Positions 36,756 to 46,122 of a stretch of 64,000 nucleotides of DNA are shown in pieces. How positions within the stretch are numbered: the stretch's first letter is position 1; every line of letters begins with the position of its first letter. A model generated the notes under the pieces. It searched no databases and was not told the origin of the DNA. It was given only the letters and a program-made list of their open reading frames with translations. A program made the position numbers and the translations under genes. The stretch comes from Methylophilus sp. Leaf416 (GTDB taxonomy: Bacteria; Pseudomonadota; Gammaproteobacteria; Burkholderiales; Methylophilaceae), in assembly GCF_001424665.1 (NCBI RefSeq), contig NZ_LMQS01000005.1, positions 266,875 through 330,874 on the forward strand. Reading direction: 5' to 3'.

Positions 36756-39700
36756 ATGCTTAGTGGGGTGGTACCGGGGAATTCGCAACGTAAAGAGCTT
36801 TGGGCTTTAGAATCCATCATTATTTATGGGTTTATCAGCTTTTTTGCGCTGTTAGTGATTCTGGGTATTACCAGCATCATTTATTTGCAGCGCTTTTCTG
36901 AGAACAATCGCTGGGTCACCCATACCAATGAAGTCATCTCAAAACTGGATAGAGGTTTAGGGCTATTCAATCAACTTGAAGTCTCTCAACGCGGTTTTTT
37001 ATTGACCGGTGATGAGAGTGCTATTAATCGACGTGACATTGCGCTGGCCGAGTTGCAAAAAGATATTACTGAACTTGCGGTGCTTACCAAAGATAATAGC
37101 TTCCAGCAAAAACAAATTACCCAACTTAGAAAGCTTATCGATAGGCGCCTGATTTACTTTAATCAGGTTGCAGATTTTGCCCGCACAGCATCAGTAGACA
37201 AATTAAAGGAATTCCTGCGTAAAGATTCTATTCGCAGGGAAGATATGCTCGAGATTCGAGGTGTATTCAGTGCCATGTCACTTGAAGAGCAGAACCTGCT
37301 GGATGATCGTACCAGGTTAGAGCAGGATCACGCTAAAGACTTGCTGGTGCTGTTTACTGTCATGTCTGTGGCCATTCTGATTTTCTTCCCTTTACTCATC
37401 TGGCGGATTCAACGCGATCTTAACATCCGCAAACTCGCGTCTGCTGAACAAAAACGGCTCACGGATATTCTGGATGCTTCCCCTGACCTCATTGCAAACG
37501 CTAACCTTCAAGGCGATTATTTTTACCTTAACCGGGGAGGGCGCAAACTACTGGGGATAGGTGAAAATGAAGATATCGCCTCACAAGCCATCTCGCGCAT
37601 GCGCCCTGCATGGGCGATTGATCTGATTCATAACAAAGCCATTCCTGCAGCACTCAACACGGGAGTGTGGAGCGGCGAAACCGCTTTTATCAGCCGGGGA
37701 GGGGTGGATATCCCGGTATCCCAGGTAGTGGTGGCACATAAAAATGCGGATGGCATCCCTACGCATTTATCCACCGTTGCGCGCAATGTGAGCGAGTTCA
37801 AGCAAATTGAATTTGACCTTAAACATGCGGCCATCTATGACCAGACGCATACCGAAATATTAAGGCTGTTCAATGCCAATTACGATCGTCCGAACATCCT
37901 GCAAAGCATGTTGGAGACGCTGGCCAGAAACCATGCATTTCCGGTATCTGCAATTTATGGCTACGATGAATGGGCTGGATTATATCGTCTGGAAAGCACG
38001 CATGCTGCGCCGACGGATATCCTTACTGAATTTAAACTTGGCCACGGAATAATAGGGGAGGCGATTCAAAATAATCAGACACTCATATTGCGTGATGTCG
38101 ACCAGTTTCCGTCCCTCAGCCTGGAAACAGGCTTACTTTCCATCAAGCCGGCAGGTATCATCATTTGCCCGGTTACCTATCAGGATAAATGTCTCGCCGT
38201 GCTGGTGCTGGCCGCCAGCCAACCGATTTCAGACCGTGATCAGACCTTTATTGAACGGCTTTCTGCGCAATTGGGCGTAGCCCTGCATAACATTGAACAG
38301 TATGGTGACCTCAAGCTGCTGGCCGAGCAATTGCATTTACGCAGTGAAGAAATCAGCTCAAAAAACGAACAGCTATTGGAAGCAGATAAGATGAAATCTG
38401 AATTCCTGGCCACAATGTCTCATGAACTGCGCACACCGCTGAATGCCATTATTGGATTCTCGGAAATACTTCGCGATGGCTTGATTGGCGACCTCGCAGA
38501 CAAGCAGAAAGTTTACGTCAATGATATTTTTGAAAGCGGGCAACACCTGCTTTCATTGATCAATGATGTGCTTGATCTATCAAAGATTGAAGCCGGTCGT
38601 ATGGAGCTTGAAGGTGAAGTCATTGACGTTCAGAGTTTGCTGCAAAACAGCCTTTCTATCATTAAAGAAAAAGCATCTACCCAACGTATTAAATTACAGG
38701 CCGATTTATCAGATGCATTAGGCAATGCCTGGCTGGATGCCCGTAAAGTTAAACAGATCGTTTATAACCTGCTCTCCAACGCAGTTAAATTTACACCTGA
38801 AGGCGGACAGATCACTTTACAGGCCAGCCTGGTTTCGCGTGAATACGTGCTTGAACAGACTAGAGATATACCGAAGAGCCATTATTCACCGATCGGTAAT
38901 GCTGAACAGTTTATTCAGATCGCGATTACCGATACCGGAATAGGGATTGAAGCACAAGATATTACCCGCCTTTTCCAACCTTTCGTGCAAGTTGAAAGCA
39001 CGCTTTCAAGGCGCTTTGAAGGCACCGGCCTGGGCTTGGCACTGGTAAGAAAACTTGCGGAATTGCATAGCGGTGCGGTGGCTGTGACCAGCACACCGGG
39101 TGAGGGCAGTACATTTACGGTATGGCTGCAATACAAAACCAACCTGGTAGACGCAGCGTTGGCAACCACACAAACCGGCGAAAGTATCCGGCAATTGGTT
39201 CTGTCGGATTCCCCACATGTATTGGTGCTGGAAGATGATGACCGGGCCGCGGATTTAATCAGGTTACAGCTTGAATCAGATAACTGTCGTGTGACGCGTG
39301 CGACTACGGCCGAAGTAGCCCTGGCTCTCTTGGCTGACAATAGCCCTCCTGATTTAATTACGCTGGATATTCTTCTTCCCGGCATGGATGGCTGGGAATT
39401 CCTGACTACCTTAAAAGCCAACCCCAAGCTTGCGCATATCCCGGTAGTGATTCTTTCGATTGTGGCTGATAGTAATCGTGGCCTGTCTTTAGGTGCCGCC
39501 CAGGTATTACAAAAACCTGTATGTGCGGATGATTTGCAAACGGCATTAAGCAAGCTTGGCTTTACCAAACCCGAGCACAATCAGCCAGGCGCAAAAATTT
39601 TAGTGGTGGATGACGACCCTAAAGCAGTAGAAATCATCTCATCTCATCTTGAGCATACAAAGCACACTGTGCTACGCGCTTATGGCGGCAATGAAGCTAC

Positions 39701-39986
39701 CCATATCGCCAAATTACAACAGCCTGACTTGATCGTACTAGATTTAATGATGCCGGAAATCAATGGCTTTGAAGTAGTTGAAAACCTTAAACTGGATCCG
39801 CGCACAGCCAAGATCCCAATCATTATTGTGACGTCCAAATTCCTGTCGCCGCAAGAACAGCAAACGCTTAAAGGGCACGTGTTGGCGGTACTTGAGAAAT
39901 CTGAATTTAATCATGGCAACTTCCTCAGTGAAGTGCACCGTGCACTGGCCGGCAATAAAAAACACTCCTCAGGATCTAAAGCATAG
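36756..39986 (+). CDS. Hybrid sensor histidine kinase (CHASE3-PAS-GAF-HisKA-HATPase-REC-REC)
   Basis: The 1076-residue protein has a membrane helix near residues 26-48, a helical CHASE3-type periplasmic domain (QRGFLLTGDESAI) to about 175, and a second helix near 190-212. A PAS domain (about 235-345), a GAF domain (about 365-510) and HisKA with MSHELRTPLNAIIGFSEIL (His 556) follow. The ATPase has NLLSNAVKFTPEGG and GTGLGLALVRKLAELHSG. Two receivers close the protein, with Asp about 871 and 996. It likely autophosphorylates on an unknown stimulus and passes phosphate to its own receivers and the receiver proteins just downstream. AGGA precedes the ATG by 6-7 nt; the next gene starts 8 nt after the stop. 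Confidence 0.92.
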   Translation: MLSGVVPGNSQRKELWALESIIIYGFISFFALLVILGITSIIYLQRFSENNRWVTHTNEVISKLDRGLGLFNQLEVSQRGFLLTGDESAINRRDIALAELQKDITELAVLTKDNSFQQKQITQLRKLIDRRLIYFNQVADFARTASVDKLKEFLRKDSIRREDMLEIRGVFSAMSLEEQNLLDDRTRLEQDHAKDLLVLFTVMSVAILIFFPLLIWRIQRDLNIRKLASAEQKRLTDILDASPDLIANANLQGDYFYLNRGGRKLLGIGENEDIASQAISRMRPAWAIDLIHNKAIPAALNTGVWSGETAFISRGGVDIPVSQVVVAHKNADGIPTHLSTVARNVSEFKQIEFDLKHAAIYDQTHTEILRLFNANYDRPNILQSMLETLARNHAFPVSAIYGYDEWAGLYRLESTHAAPTDILTEFKLGHGIIGEAIQNNQTLILRDVDQFPSLSLETGLLSIKPAGIIICPVTYQDKCLAVLVLAASQPISDRDQTFIERLSAQLGVALHNIEQYGDLKLLAEQLHLRSEEISSKNEQLLEADKMKSEFLATMSHELRTPLNAIIGFSEILRDGLIGDLADKQKVYVNDIFESGQHLLSLINDVLDLSKIEAGRMELEGEVIDVQSLLQNSLSIIKEKASTQRIKLQADLSDALGNAWLDARKVKQIVYNLLSNAVKFTPEGGQITLQASLVSREYVLEQTRDIPKSHYSPIGNAEQFIQIAITDTGIGIEAQDITRLFQPFVQVESTLSRRFEGTGLGLALVRKLAELHSGAVAVTSTPGEGSTFTVWLQYKTNLVDAALATTQTGESIRQLVLSDSPHVLVLEDDDRAADLIRLQLESDNCRVTRATTAEVALALLADNSPPDLITLDILLPGMDGWEFLTTLKANPKLAHIPVVILSIVADSNRGLSLGAAQVLQKPVCADDLQTALSKLGFTKPEHNQPGAKILVVDDDPKAVEIISSHLEHTKHTVLRAYGGNEATHIAKLQQPDLIVLDLMMPEINGFEVVENLKLDPRTAKIPIIIVTSKFLSPQEQQTLKGHVLAVLEKSEFNHGNFLSEVHRALAGNKKHSSGSKA

Positions 39987-39994
39987 AGGTGAAT

Positions 39995-40354
39995 ATGGCA
40001 AAAATCCTGATTGTTGAAGATAACCCAACCAATATGAAACTCGCACAACTGCTGTTAGAAACCTCCGGGCACGAAGTACTGCAAGCGGTAAACGCCGTTG
40101 ATGGCTTGGATATTGCGCGCAAGCAGTTACCGGAAGTTATCCTGATGGATATTCAGTTGCCAGGCATGGATGGCCTCACTGCAGCGCGTTTACTAAAGGA
40201 AGATAGTAAAACCAGCAAGATTAAAATTATTGCGCTGACTGCATTTGCCATGAAAGGCGATGAAGAAAAAATGCGTCACGCAGGCTGTGATGGGTATATT
40301 GCCAAACCGATCCGTTATAAAGAATTTCTGGAAACAGTCGATGCGGTACTTTAA
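39995..40354 (+). CDS. Single-domain response regulator (DivK-like receiver)
   Basis: About 119 residues, a lone receiver domain: ILIVEDNPTNMKLAQLLL, the phospho-acceptor ILMDIQLPGMDG (Asp 52), ALTAFAMKGDEEKM and YIAKPI. ATG 39995 follows GAGGTG closely; an in-frame GTG at 39989 is less likely. No output domain is present, so it probably shuttles phosphate or acts by protein contact between the hybrid kinase upstream and the HD-GYP protein downstream. The ELPEVILMDIQLPGMDGLTA type is common in DivK-like proteins. Confidence 0.9.
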   Translation: MAKILIVEDNPTNMKLAQLLLETSGHEVLQAVNAVDGLDIARKQLPEVILMDIQLPGMDGLTAARLLKEDSKTSKIKIIALTAFAMKGDEEKMRHAGCDGYIAKPIRYKEFLETVDAVL

Positions 40355-40461
40355 AAAAACTCCAGCAAAGTTTAAAGCTAATCCAGCCATTTTTCAGGCG
40401 TGCTTAAGCTACCTTATGGCAAATTCCTACATTGAAATTAGCTTGCGGGGAGATAAATAAC

Positions 40462-41538
40462 ATGGATATGAAAGTCACGCGCAAGACCATTCTCATAGCA
40501 GATGATGAGGAAAAAAACCGCACATACCTTGATGCCATATTGACCTCTGAGGGCTATGCCACCTTGCATGCACATGACGGGAAAATGGCATTCGAGCTCA
40601 TCAAAGAGCATCAGCCGGATCTGATTCTATTGGATGCAATGATGCCGGTGCTGAATGGGTTTGAGTTAGCCGAGAAGTTGAAAAGTAATGAAGCAACAAA
40701 AGTGATCCCTATCATCATGATCACAGCGCTGGTTGACCGAAACTCCAGAATGCGCGCTTTACAATGTGGGGTAGAGGAGTTTGTGACCAAACCGGTAGAC
40801 CGTGCCGAGCTGTGGATTCGGGTTAGAAACCTGTTACGTCTGAAGGAATACAACGACTTTTTAACTAATTACAGCCGTACACTTGAGGTACAAGTTGAAG
40901 AGCGTACAGAACAACTGTTAACCAGTTATTTTGATTCCATGTTCAGCATACTGCGGGCGGCAGAATTCCGTGATAAAGAAACTGGCGATCACATCCACCG
41001 TATTGCTTTTTTCTGTAAAGAGCTGGCCGCAAATATTGGCATGGGTTCCGAATTTTGTGACACCATTTACCATGCCAGCCCTCTGCATGATGTTGGCAAA
41101 ATTGGGATCCCCGATCGTATTTTGCTTAAACCTGGCCCACATACGCCTGATGAATGGGAAATCATGAAAACCCATGCAGCATTAGGGTACAGTATTCTTG
41201 GCAACGGAAACAGTACATCACCGTTTACCATGATGGGCGCTGAAATTGCCCTTAACCATCATGAGCGCTGGAATGGGACTGGTTACCCAAATGGGATAAA
41301 AGGTGAAGCTATTCCTTTAGCTGCACGGATCATGGTGATTAGTGATGTATATGATGCATTACGCAGCAAGCGCCCTTACAAGCCTGCGTATACACATGAG
41401 CATGCATTACAAATCATGCTAAAAGGTGACGGTCGTACACGTCCAGAACATTTTGACCCAATGTTACTCAACGCATTCGAAAAGCTCGCTGAGCGCTTCA
41501 GGGAAATATTCGAAGAGCACGAGGATTTGCCTGAATAG
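40462..41538 (+). CDS. Response regulator with HD-GYP domain (cyclic-di-GMP phosphodiesterase type)
   Basis: About 358 residues from ATG 40462, preceded by GGGGAGATAA. The receiver (residues 8-125) has Asp 58 in LLDAMMPVLNG. A coiled linker (LEVQVEERTEQLL) leads to an HD-GYP domain with HIHRIAFFCKELA, LHDVGKIGIPDR, HHERWNGTGYPNGIKG and ARIMVISDVYDALRS. All metal ligands and the GYP motif are present, so it should hydrolyse cyclic-di-GMP when activated. It is the output of the kinase-receiver pair upstream. Confidence 0.92.
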   Translation: MDMKVTRKTILIADDEEKNRTYLDAILTSEGYATLHAHDGKMAFELIKEHQPDLILLDAMMPVLNGFELAEKLKSNEATKVIPIIMITALVDRNSRMRALQCGVEEFVTKPVDRAELWIRVRNLLRLKEYNDFLTNYSRTLEVQVEERTEQLLTSYFDSMFSILRAAEFRDKETGDHIHRIAFFCKELAANIGMGSEFCDTIYHASPLHDVGKIGIPDRILLKPGPHTPDEWEIMKTHAALGYSILGNGNSTSPFTMMGAEIALNHHERWNGTGYPNGIKGEAIPLAARIMVISDVYDALRSKRPYKPAYTHEHALQIMLKGDGRTRPEHFDPMLLNAFEKLAERFREIFEEHEDLPE

Positions 41539-41600
41539 TTTCTTTGCTGCTATCGAATTTTAAATGTGTTTATCCAAGATAAATTCGAATAGGGTGCTGA

Positions 41601-42002
41601 TTAGTATTTACGGTTTTTCCTGGTTTGCATCACCAAGGTCGTTGCGCGTTCGCTATTAATAAAAACCTCGCAGCTTAATTCCGCCGTTTCTAAACCGGTA
41701 GGTCTCGAATTGCAGCTGCTCGAAACACGTTTATCCTGGTAACTTATCCCTGGTAATTCGCCAAAACCATAGCGATCCAATTTACCTTGAACATGCAACA
41801 CATTATCAAAGTAAATGTATACGGTGCTCGTCACACTTCTACCAAGAATTCCGCTTTTCAACTCCTGATCAACCTTGCCGGTTATTTGTACCGGTTTAGT
41901 CAAGGCGTTGGAACGATCCAATTGGTGTGCAGTGATATGACTATGCTGCGCAGTACAGCTGACAATGAATACAGAAGCAACACAAAGATAAATGTTTTTC
42001 AT
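41601..42002 (-). CDS. Small putative lipoprotein of unknown function
   Basis: The 133-residue product has a short signal ending in lipobox IVSC (Cys 16). The mature part contains QITGKVDQELKSGILGRSV, TVYIYFDNVLHVQGKLD and two further Cys residues (SSCNSRPTG, ELSCEVFIN) that could form a disulphide. The pattern is a small beta-rich envelope protein; I do not recognise the family. It is convergent with the HD-GYP gene and divergent from the CheX-like operon, with 231 nt between the starts. Confidence 0.6.
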   Translation of the reverse strand: MKNIYLCVASVFIVSCTAQHSHITAHQLDRSNALTKPVQITGKVDQELKSGILGRSVTSTVYIYFDNVLHVQGKLDRYGFGELPGISYQDKRVSSSCNSRPTGLETAELSCEVFINSERATTLVMQTRKNRKY

Positions 42003-42233
42003 CCTTGGTACCTTTTAACAGAGGAGTTTAGATAATAACTTAAATCCAACAGCAGTAATATGGCTCCAAGTACTATTTAACATAATATACATTATGCGAA
42101 TAATAATATTTAAATATCAACGCAAAGAGCATTGATAATAATACAAATAATTAATGGGGTTTTCCTGCACTCATTCAACATTTATTATCGCATTAACCCT
42201 GTAGCATCTTAACTCTACATTGGGAGATACCAA

Positions 42234-42731
42234 ATGCAGTTGTTATCGACAACAGACATGGTGAAAAGAATTTCTGAGTCATGGTCATTTGTGAGCGGCA
42301 CCTCTTTCGCATTTAAGGAGAGCGATCACCGTTCGACGATTGATGATCATGAAAGCCTGATGGCAGTGATTTTGCCTATGTATATTGATAGCTTGCCACA
42401 GCGTGAATCAATCGCAATTGGTTTGATATTGGATGACGCAGAAGCAGTCAAGGTGGCCTCGCATATGTTTGGCCTTACCCCTGAAACGCTATCAGCGGCA
42501 GATATACAGGATGCAAAAAAAGAGACCTGTAACATCCTCGGCGGTAACCTCGTTGTGGGTGAAAATAGCAAATTAGGACTCCCCAGAGAAATTCCGCTGG
42601 CTGAGTTTCTTGAGTTGCAAAAAAATGCGACATTCAGCATGCTGTTTGTCAGCGATAAACCGAATGAGGACCTGGTTAATCTGGTGATCTTCAACGTAAA
42701 TAATGAATCTTCCGGGGAATTTTTATCATGA
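42234..42731 (+). CDS. CheX/CheC-like protein (putative CheY-P phosphatase type)
   Basis: A 165-residue protein containing DAKKETCNILGGNL (about residues 98-111), which fits the E-x2-N active-site helix of CheC/CheX/FliY phosphatases, with a Pro about 21 residues later. Only one such helix is present, as in CheX, which works as a dimer. It probably dephosphorylates a receiver, the obvious candidate being the next gene, which it overlaps by 4 nt (ATGA). GGGAG gives a clear ribosome site. It is not part of the main chemotaxis operon at 57-64 kb. Confidence 0.7.
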   Translation: MQLLSTTDMVKRISESWSFVSGTSFAFKESDHRSTIDDHESLMAVILPMYIDSLPQRESIAIGLILDDAEAVKVASHMFGLTPETLSAADIQDAKKETCNILGGNLVVGENSKLGLPREIPLAEFLELQKNATFSMLFVSDKPNEDLVNLVIFNVNNESSGEFLS

Positions 42732-43615
42732 GTACAGTGGCGAAATTTTTGATTGTCGATGACAGTCGAGCTATTCAAAGTATTATTAAAAGAGTCATTG
42801 AATCTTGTAATTATCCAAACCTGGAAATTCGAAGTGCGAGCGACGCAGAAGCTGCAATGGAAATTCTGGAAAAATATACACCGGATTTAATCATCACTGA
42901 CTGGCATATGCCTAAAATCAGTGGCCTGGAATTTTGTCAGCATGTATGCCAAACCTATAACAATCGTATTCCAATCGGCTTTATTACGACCGAATCCAAC
43001 ATGGATAAAATCGAATCGGCTTATAAAAGCGGTGCTAAATTTGTGATTAACAAACCATTCCAAGATGCTGATTTAAAAACATATTTAACGAAATTTGTAC
43101 CCTTTTCTTCTAATGAACAATCATCGGGTAAAGCCAGTGAAGAGCTTGCAAACGTAATGACTGTGCTCTCCAGCATGTTTAAAGGACAAGCATTCACACT
43201 GGAGCCCTGCCCTGAATTAAAGCTTGCAGATTACAGCGAGAATAATTTAATTGGCTTGTTTGGAGAAAATGGAAAAACGCCGCCAGTGAATGCCCTTGCT
43301 ATTATGGAAATGAGTGCAGTAGGCATATTGTGGGCACTGAATAATGACCAGCCTGCCATGGTGCAATCGTTTATCAAAAATGGTACTGCTTCAAATGATC
43401 AACTGGACGAGGCACGTAAATTTATGGATGAGTTTGGTGCAGGCATGTCACTTAGCAATAAAAATGGCCCACTTAAACTTGCACGCTCCAGCATCGTCAG
43501 CAGACAGTTTCCACGCCTGGAAATGTCGTTAAAAACCAATGAAGGCCGTGCTGACTATAAATTAAATGTACCTGGTATCGGTGCAGGTTATATCACTTAC
43601 ATCAAATTGATTTAG
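42728..43615 (+). CDS. Response regulator with divergent CheX-like C-terminal domain
   Basis: The 295-residue protein has an N-terminal receiver (FLIVDDSRAIQSIIK, LIITDWHMPKISGLEF with Asp about 58, INKPF). A C-terminal domain of about 160 residues shows LDEARKFMDEFGAGMSL, aligning by shape with the CheX helix of the gene upstream, but with the catalytic Glu and Asn replaced (Phe and Glu). I infer a degenerate, non-catalytic CheX-like output or dimerisation domain. The coupling by ATGA overlap suggests 1:1 function with the upstream protein. Confidence 0.7.
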   Translation: MSTVAKFLIVDDSRAIQSIIKRVIESCNYPNLEIRSASDAEAAMEILEKYTPDLIITDWHMPKISGLEFCQHVCQTYNNRIPIGFITTESNMDKIESAYKSGAKFVINKPFQDADLKTYLTKFVPFSSNEQSSGKASEELANVMTVLSSMFKGQAFTLEPCPELKLADYSENNLIGLFGENGKTPPVNALAIMEMSAVGILWALNNDQPAMVQSFIKNGTASNDQLDEARKFMDEFGAGMSLSNKNGPLKLARSSIVSRQFPRLEMSLKTNEGRADYKLNVPGIGAGYITYIKLI

Positions 43616-43633
43616 GTATCAAATTGATCTAGG
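43601..43633 (+). repeat. Tandem 17-nt duplication at the receiver gene end
   Basis: ATCAAATTGATTTAGG (43601-43616) recurs as ATCAAATTGATCTAGG (43618-43633) with one mismatch. The first copy encodes the last codons and stop of the receiver gene; the second copy supplies AGGAG, the ribosome site of the next gene. Confidence 0.75.
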
Positions 43634-43641
43634 AGTATTTT

Positions 43642-44409
43642 ATGGCTTATACCTTTAATGAAATTTTTGGCAGCGTTGCACTGTTAATAAGTTGCGGCGC
43701 AGCTGTTTTGCTCGTTAAGTTGCTATTAAGCAATACCGTGCAACAAGAAAAATTTTTCAATTCACTGGGAAGGTGTAATGCCGAATTGCAAAATTCATCA
43801 AAGAATCTTGAAACGCTGTGCGCGATACTGGATAGACGTTTCTCCAATATGGAAGAGAATTCCAAACAGCCAGATCCATTATTAATCAATACCTTGCAGA
43901 GATTTGATAAAGTATCAAAAGAAATACATGAACGCTTGGATGAAATGTTTATCACTAGCTCCTTAAGTAGTAATGATAAACAGGCCAGTGATATGCCCAG
44001 TGAAGCTGTGGTCAATGAAATAAGCAAATTGCAAAGCAGCATGGCAGAAATCGCCAACCAGCTACGCAAAAGTAACTATCTCTCCATGGATGAAAACGCT
44101 GAGCTTGCTGCCATGCGTAAACGGATTGAGAGCTATCAATCCATGGTCATGAAGGCGCGTTCAGAAGCTAAAGACTCGGAAACCATTATGTCTGAACTCA
44201 GGTTAGAGATAAAACAGCTACAAACTGCCAAAAAAACCAATCCGACGGCCGAAACCAGTGCTGAAAATCAGCGTTTGCAAGAGCAATTGGAAGACGCAGA
44301 GCGCGAGAAAAAAGCGCTAGAAGACAAAATCAAAGCACTCGACAATGAAATGCAACGCAACAATATTGAAAAGAAATTTATCGAAGACCGGTTTATCGAA
44401 CTTTCATGA
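43642..44409 (+). CDS. Membrane-anchored coiled-coil protein of unknown function
   Basis: The 255-residue protein has one membrane helix near residues 9-29 (SVALLISCGAAVLLVKLLL) and then a mostly helical, charged cytoplasmic part. The last third is a clear coiled coil (QRLQEQLEDAEREKKALEDK). No enzyme motif is visible. It is the third gene of the CheX-like/receiver operon and ends at a strong terminator. It may be the structural target through which the receiver acts at the membrane (inference). Family unrecognised. Confidence 0.6.
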   Translation: MAYTFNEIFGSVALLISCGAAVLLVKLLLSNTVQQEKFFNSLGRCNAELQNSSKNLETLCAILDRRFSNMEENSKQPDPLLINTLQRFDKVSKEIHERLDEMFITSSLSSNDKQASDMPSEAVVNEISKLQSSMAEIANQLRKSNYLSMDENAELAAMRKRIESYQSMVMKARSEAKDSETIMSELRLEIKQLQTAKKTNPTAETSAENQRLQEQLEDAEREKKALEDKIKALDNEMQRNNIEKKFIEDRFIELS

Positions 44410-44419
44410 TTGTTTTCCT

Positions 44420-44448
44420 CAGGCCACCGAAGGTGGCCTGGTTTTATT
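44420..44448. terminator. Rho-independent terminator
   Basis: CAGGCCACC-GAA-GGTGGCCTG, a nine-base-pair stem followed by GTTTTATTTG. It sits between the convergent membrane coiled-coil gene and the KfrA-like gene. Confidence 0.9.
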
Positions 44449-45367
44449 TGATCAAAGGCTTTTTTTTCTCAATCTGTTTTAGCTTGTTTGAAGCTACCAA
44501 CTGCTGTCGTTGTGATTCTTTTAACTGCCCTTTTATCATGCCAACATTTTCACGCAACTCATTCACCAGTTTCTGATTTTTGGCGGCCTGGCTTTTGGTG
44601 ACTGCATGCTCTTTCAGGAGTGCCTTCTTTAATTCGCTGATTTCAGATTCCAGCTTATAGGCCCGCTGGCGTTCTCGATCAACTTCTATAAATGACCTTG
44701 CTTCCAGCTTTCTGAATTTGTCTTCTGATAATTTCAAGGCTGCATGCAGCTTATTAAATTCTGCTGAAAATTCATTATTGACGCTTTTTAGCGAGCCCTC
44801 CAACGCAGATTTTTCATTTTGCAACGTTTTTACAGCTTCTTTCTGAGTGGCCGACACCTGATGGTCAATCAGGAATCTTTTTTCACTTTCCTGCAACTGC
44901 TTTCTGAGCATGGTTAATTCTGAATGCTGTTCAGCGCTCAGGCTCTCCATTTTTTTAAGCTGGGCTTTCAGGTTTTCCAACTCAAGCTTGTTGTTGCTTT
45001 CCAGGTTATAAATAACAGAATGTTTTTCCTTCACGTTCTGCTTGGCGACTTCAAGCGCGGATTTCCATAAAGTACTCAGCGCTTCGCCAGCAAATTCACG
45101 CAAAGTATCTGGCAACCCCGAATACTCAACATCCACCCTGTTTTTAAGCCTGAGTTCGTTCCAAAAATTATTCACCGTTTGAACCGGCGTTGACATCGTC
45201 CCTTTGCGCACAAGCTGATACAGCTTATTGGCAGTGGGTTGAATCCCATAGCGAAAGAACATCAAGCGACATACTTCACGGTATAAATCTTTTACTTGTG
45301 GAAACTGGCTGCGAAGCACTTCAACATCCTGGACAAGCTTGGCTTCATTGATATGTACAGAGGTCAT
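44444..45367 (-). CDS. KfrA-like DNA-binding coiled-coil protein
   Basis: The 307-residue protein has an N-terminal domain (residues 10-120: FPQVKDLYREVCRLMFFRYG, then PTANKLYQLVRKGTMSTP and VNNFWNELR). This matches the winged-helix-like KfrA N-terminal DNA-binding module. A long coiled coil follows from about residue 125 to the end. Plasmid KfrA is a repressor and partition-associated filament; chromosomal versions are poorly studied. No plasmid genes are near. It is convergent with the CheX-like operon. Confidence 0.75.
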   Translation of the reverse strand: MTSVHINEAKLVQDVEVLRSQFPQVKDLYREVCRLMFFRYGIQPTANKLYQLVRKGTMSTPVQTVNNFWNELRLKNRVDVEYSGLPDTLREFAGEALSTLWKSALEVAKQNVKEKHSVIYNLESNNKLELENLKAQLKKMESLSAEQHSELTMLRKQLQESEKRFLIDHQVSATQKEAVKTLQNEKSALEGSLKSVNNEFSAEFNKLHAALKLSEDKFRKLEARSFIEVDRERQRAYKLESEISELKKALLKEHAVTKSQAAKNQKLVNELRENVGMIKGQLKESQRQQLVASNKLKQIEKKKPLIK

Positions 45368-45652
45368 ATTTCAAATAATCAAATTGCTTAACTTGTTTTG
45401 TGACAAAAATATGTACTAAATAGTTTGCGAAAAATTTGGCTCGGCTAATTTCATGTTTACAAAATGCATCAACGGATATGTTATTGGTGTCATTTTATTA
45501 GTGCAGCAACCTATTGATTTAAATTGATATTTTTCATAATTCAGACACATTCCCATTGTTTGCATAACAAAAGTAGGGAATCGTTTTTAACATTTTTTAT
45601 CGTAATGTTAATATTTTGGTTGCAGATTTATCTGCACTTTTGGAGGGAGTTA

Positions 45653-46024
45653 ATGAAAAACAAAATCAAAATTAAAAAATTACACACGAAATGTTTATTA
45701 AACTGGAGTCTGAAAGTTGGTGATCAACTGGGTACATTAAACAAACATAAAGCAATCAAGTTAGCTAACGTAAAACCGGCTGTTTTTCACCGCTGGGTAT
45801 CAGGTAAAGTAGCAGCACCAAGCTGTACACTCAACCGCATAAAACATCATGCATTTGCTACTTTGCGAATCAGGCATCGAAAAAAACTAAACCAGTGTTT
45901 GGCAGTTGGCTTGGATGAAGAAATAATTAAAGCGCAGTTCTTATGGAAAAATATGATCTTCGATCAACTAAGCATGCCAGCAAAGCGCAGATTCTTTACC
46001 GGTTTGAAAAAGGTCCATCGTTAA
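45653..46024 (+). CDS. Small basic protein with possible helix-turn-helix
   Basis: About 123 residues from ATG 45653, which has an excellent GGAGG site; an open frame extends to 45524 but lacks one. The protein is very basic (MKNKIKIKKLHTK at the start). Residues 33-52 (IKLANVKPAVFHRWVSGKV) look like a helix-turn-helix with a Trp in the recognition helix, as in some phage-type regulators. I do not recognise the family. It is followed by its own terminator, so it is a monocistronic unit. Confidence 0.6.
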   Translation: MKNKIKIKKLHTKCLLNWSLKVGDQLGTLNKHKAIKLANVKPAVFHRWVSGKVAAPSCTLNRIKHHAFATLRIRHRKKLNQCLAVGLDEEIIKAQFLWKNMIFDQLSMPAKRRFFTGLKKVHR

Positions 46025-46038
46025 TATTAGTTAGTTTG

Positions 46039-46066
46039 AAAGCCACTCGCCTTGAGTGGCTTTTTT
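46039..46066 (+). terminator. Rho-independent terminator
   Basis: AAGCCACTC-GCCTT-GAGTGGCTTTTTT directly after the small basic protein gene. Confidence 0.9.
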
Positions 46067-46122
46067 ATTAACAATCAGAGGAAAATACCAATTATCTGAA
46101 ATCAATATTAAATTACAGACAC

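Noticed and set aside
44444..45367. Plasmid integration around the KfrA-like gene
   Set aside because: No replication, partition, transfer or integrase genes are nearby and the flanks are ordinary chromosomal operons.
45524..45652. N-terminal extension of the small basic protein
   Set aside because: No ribosome site precedes the upstream start, while GGAGG lies correctly before ATG 45653.
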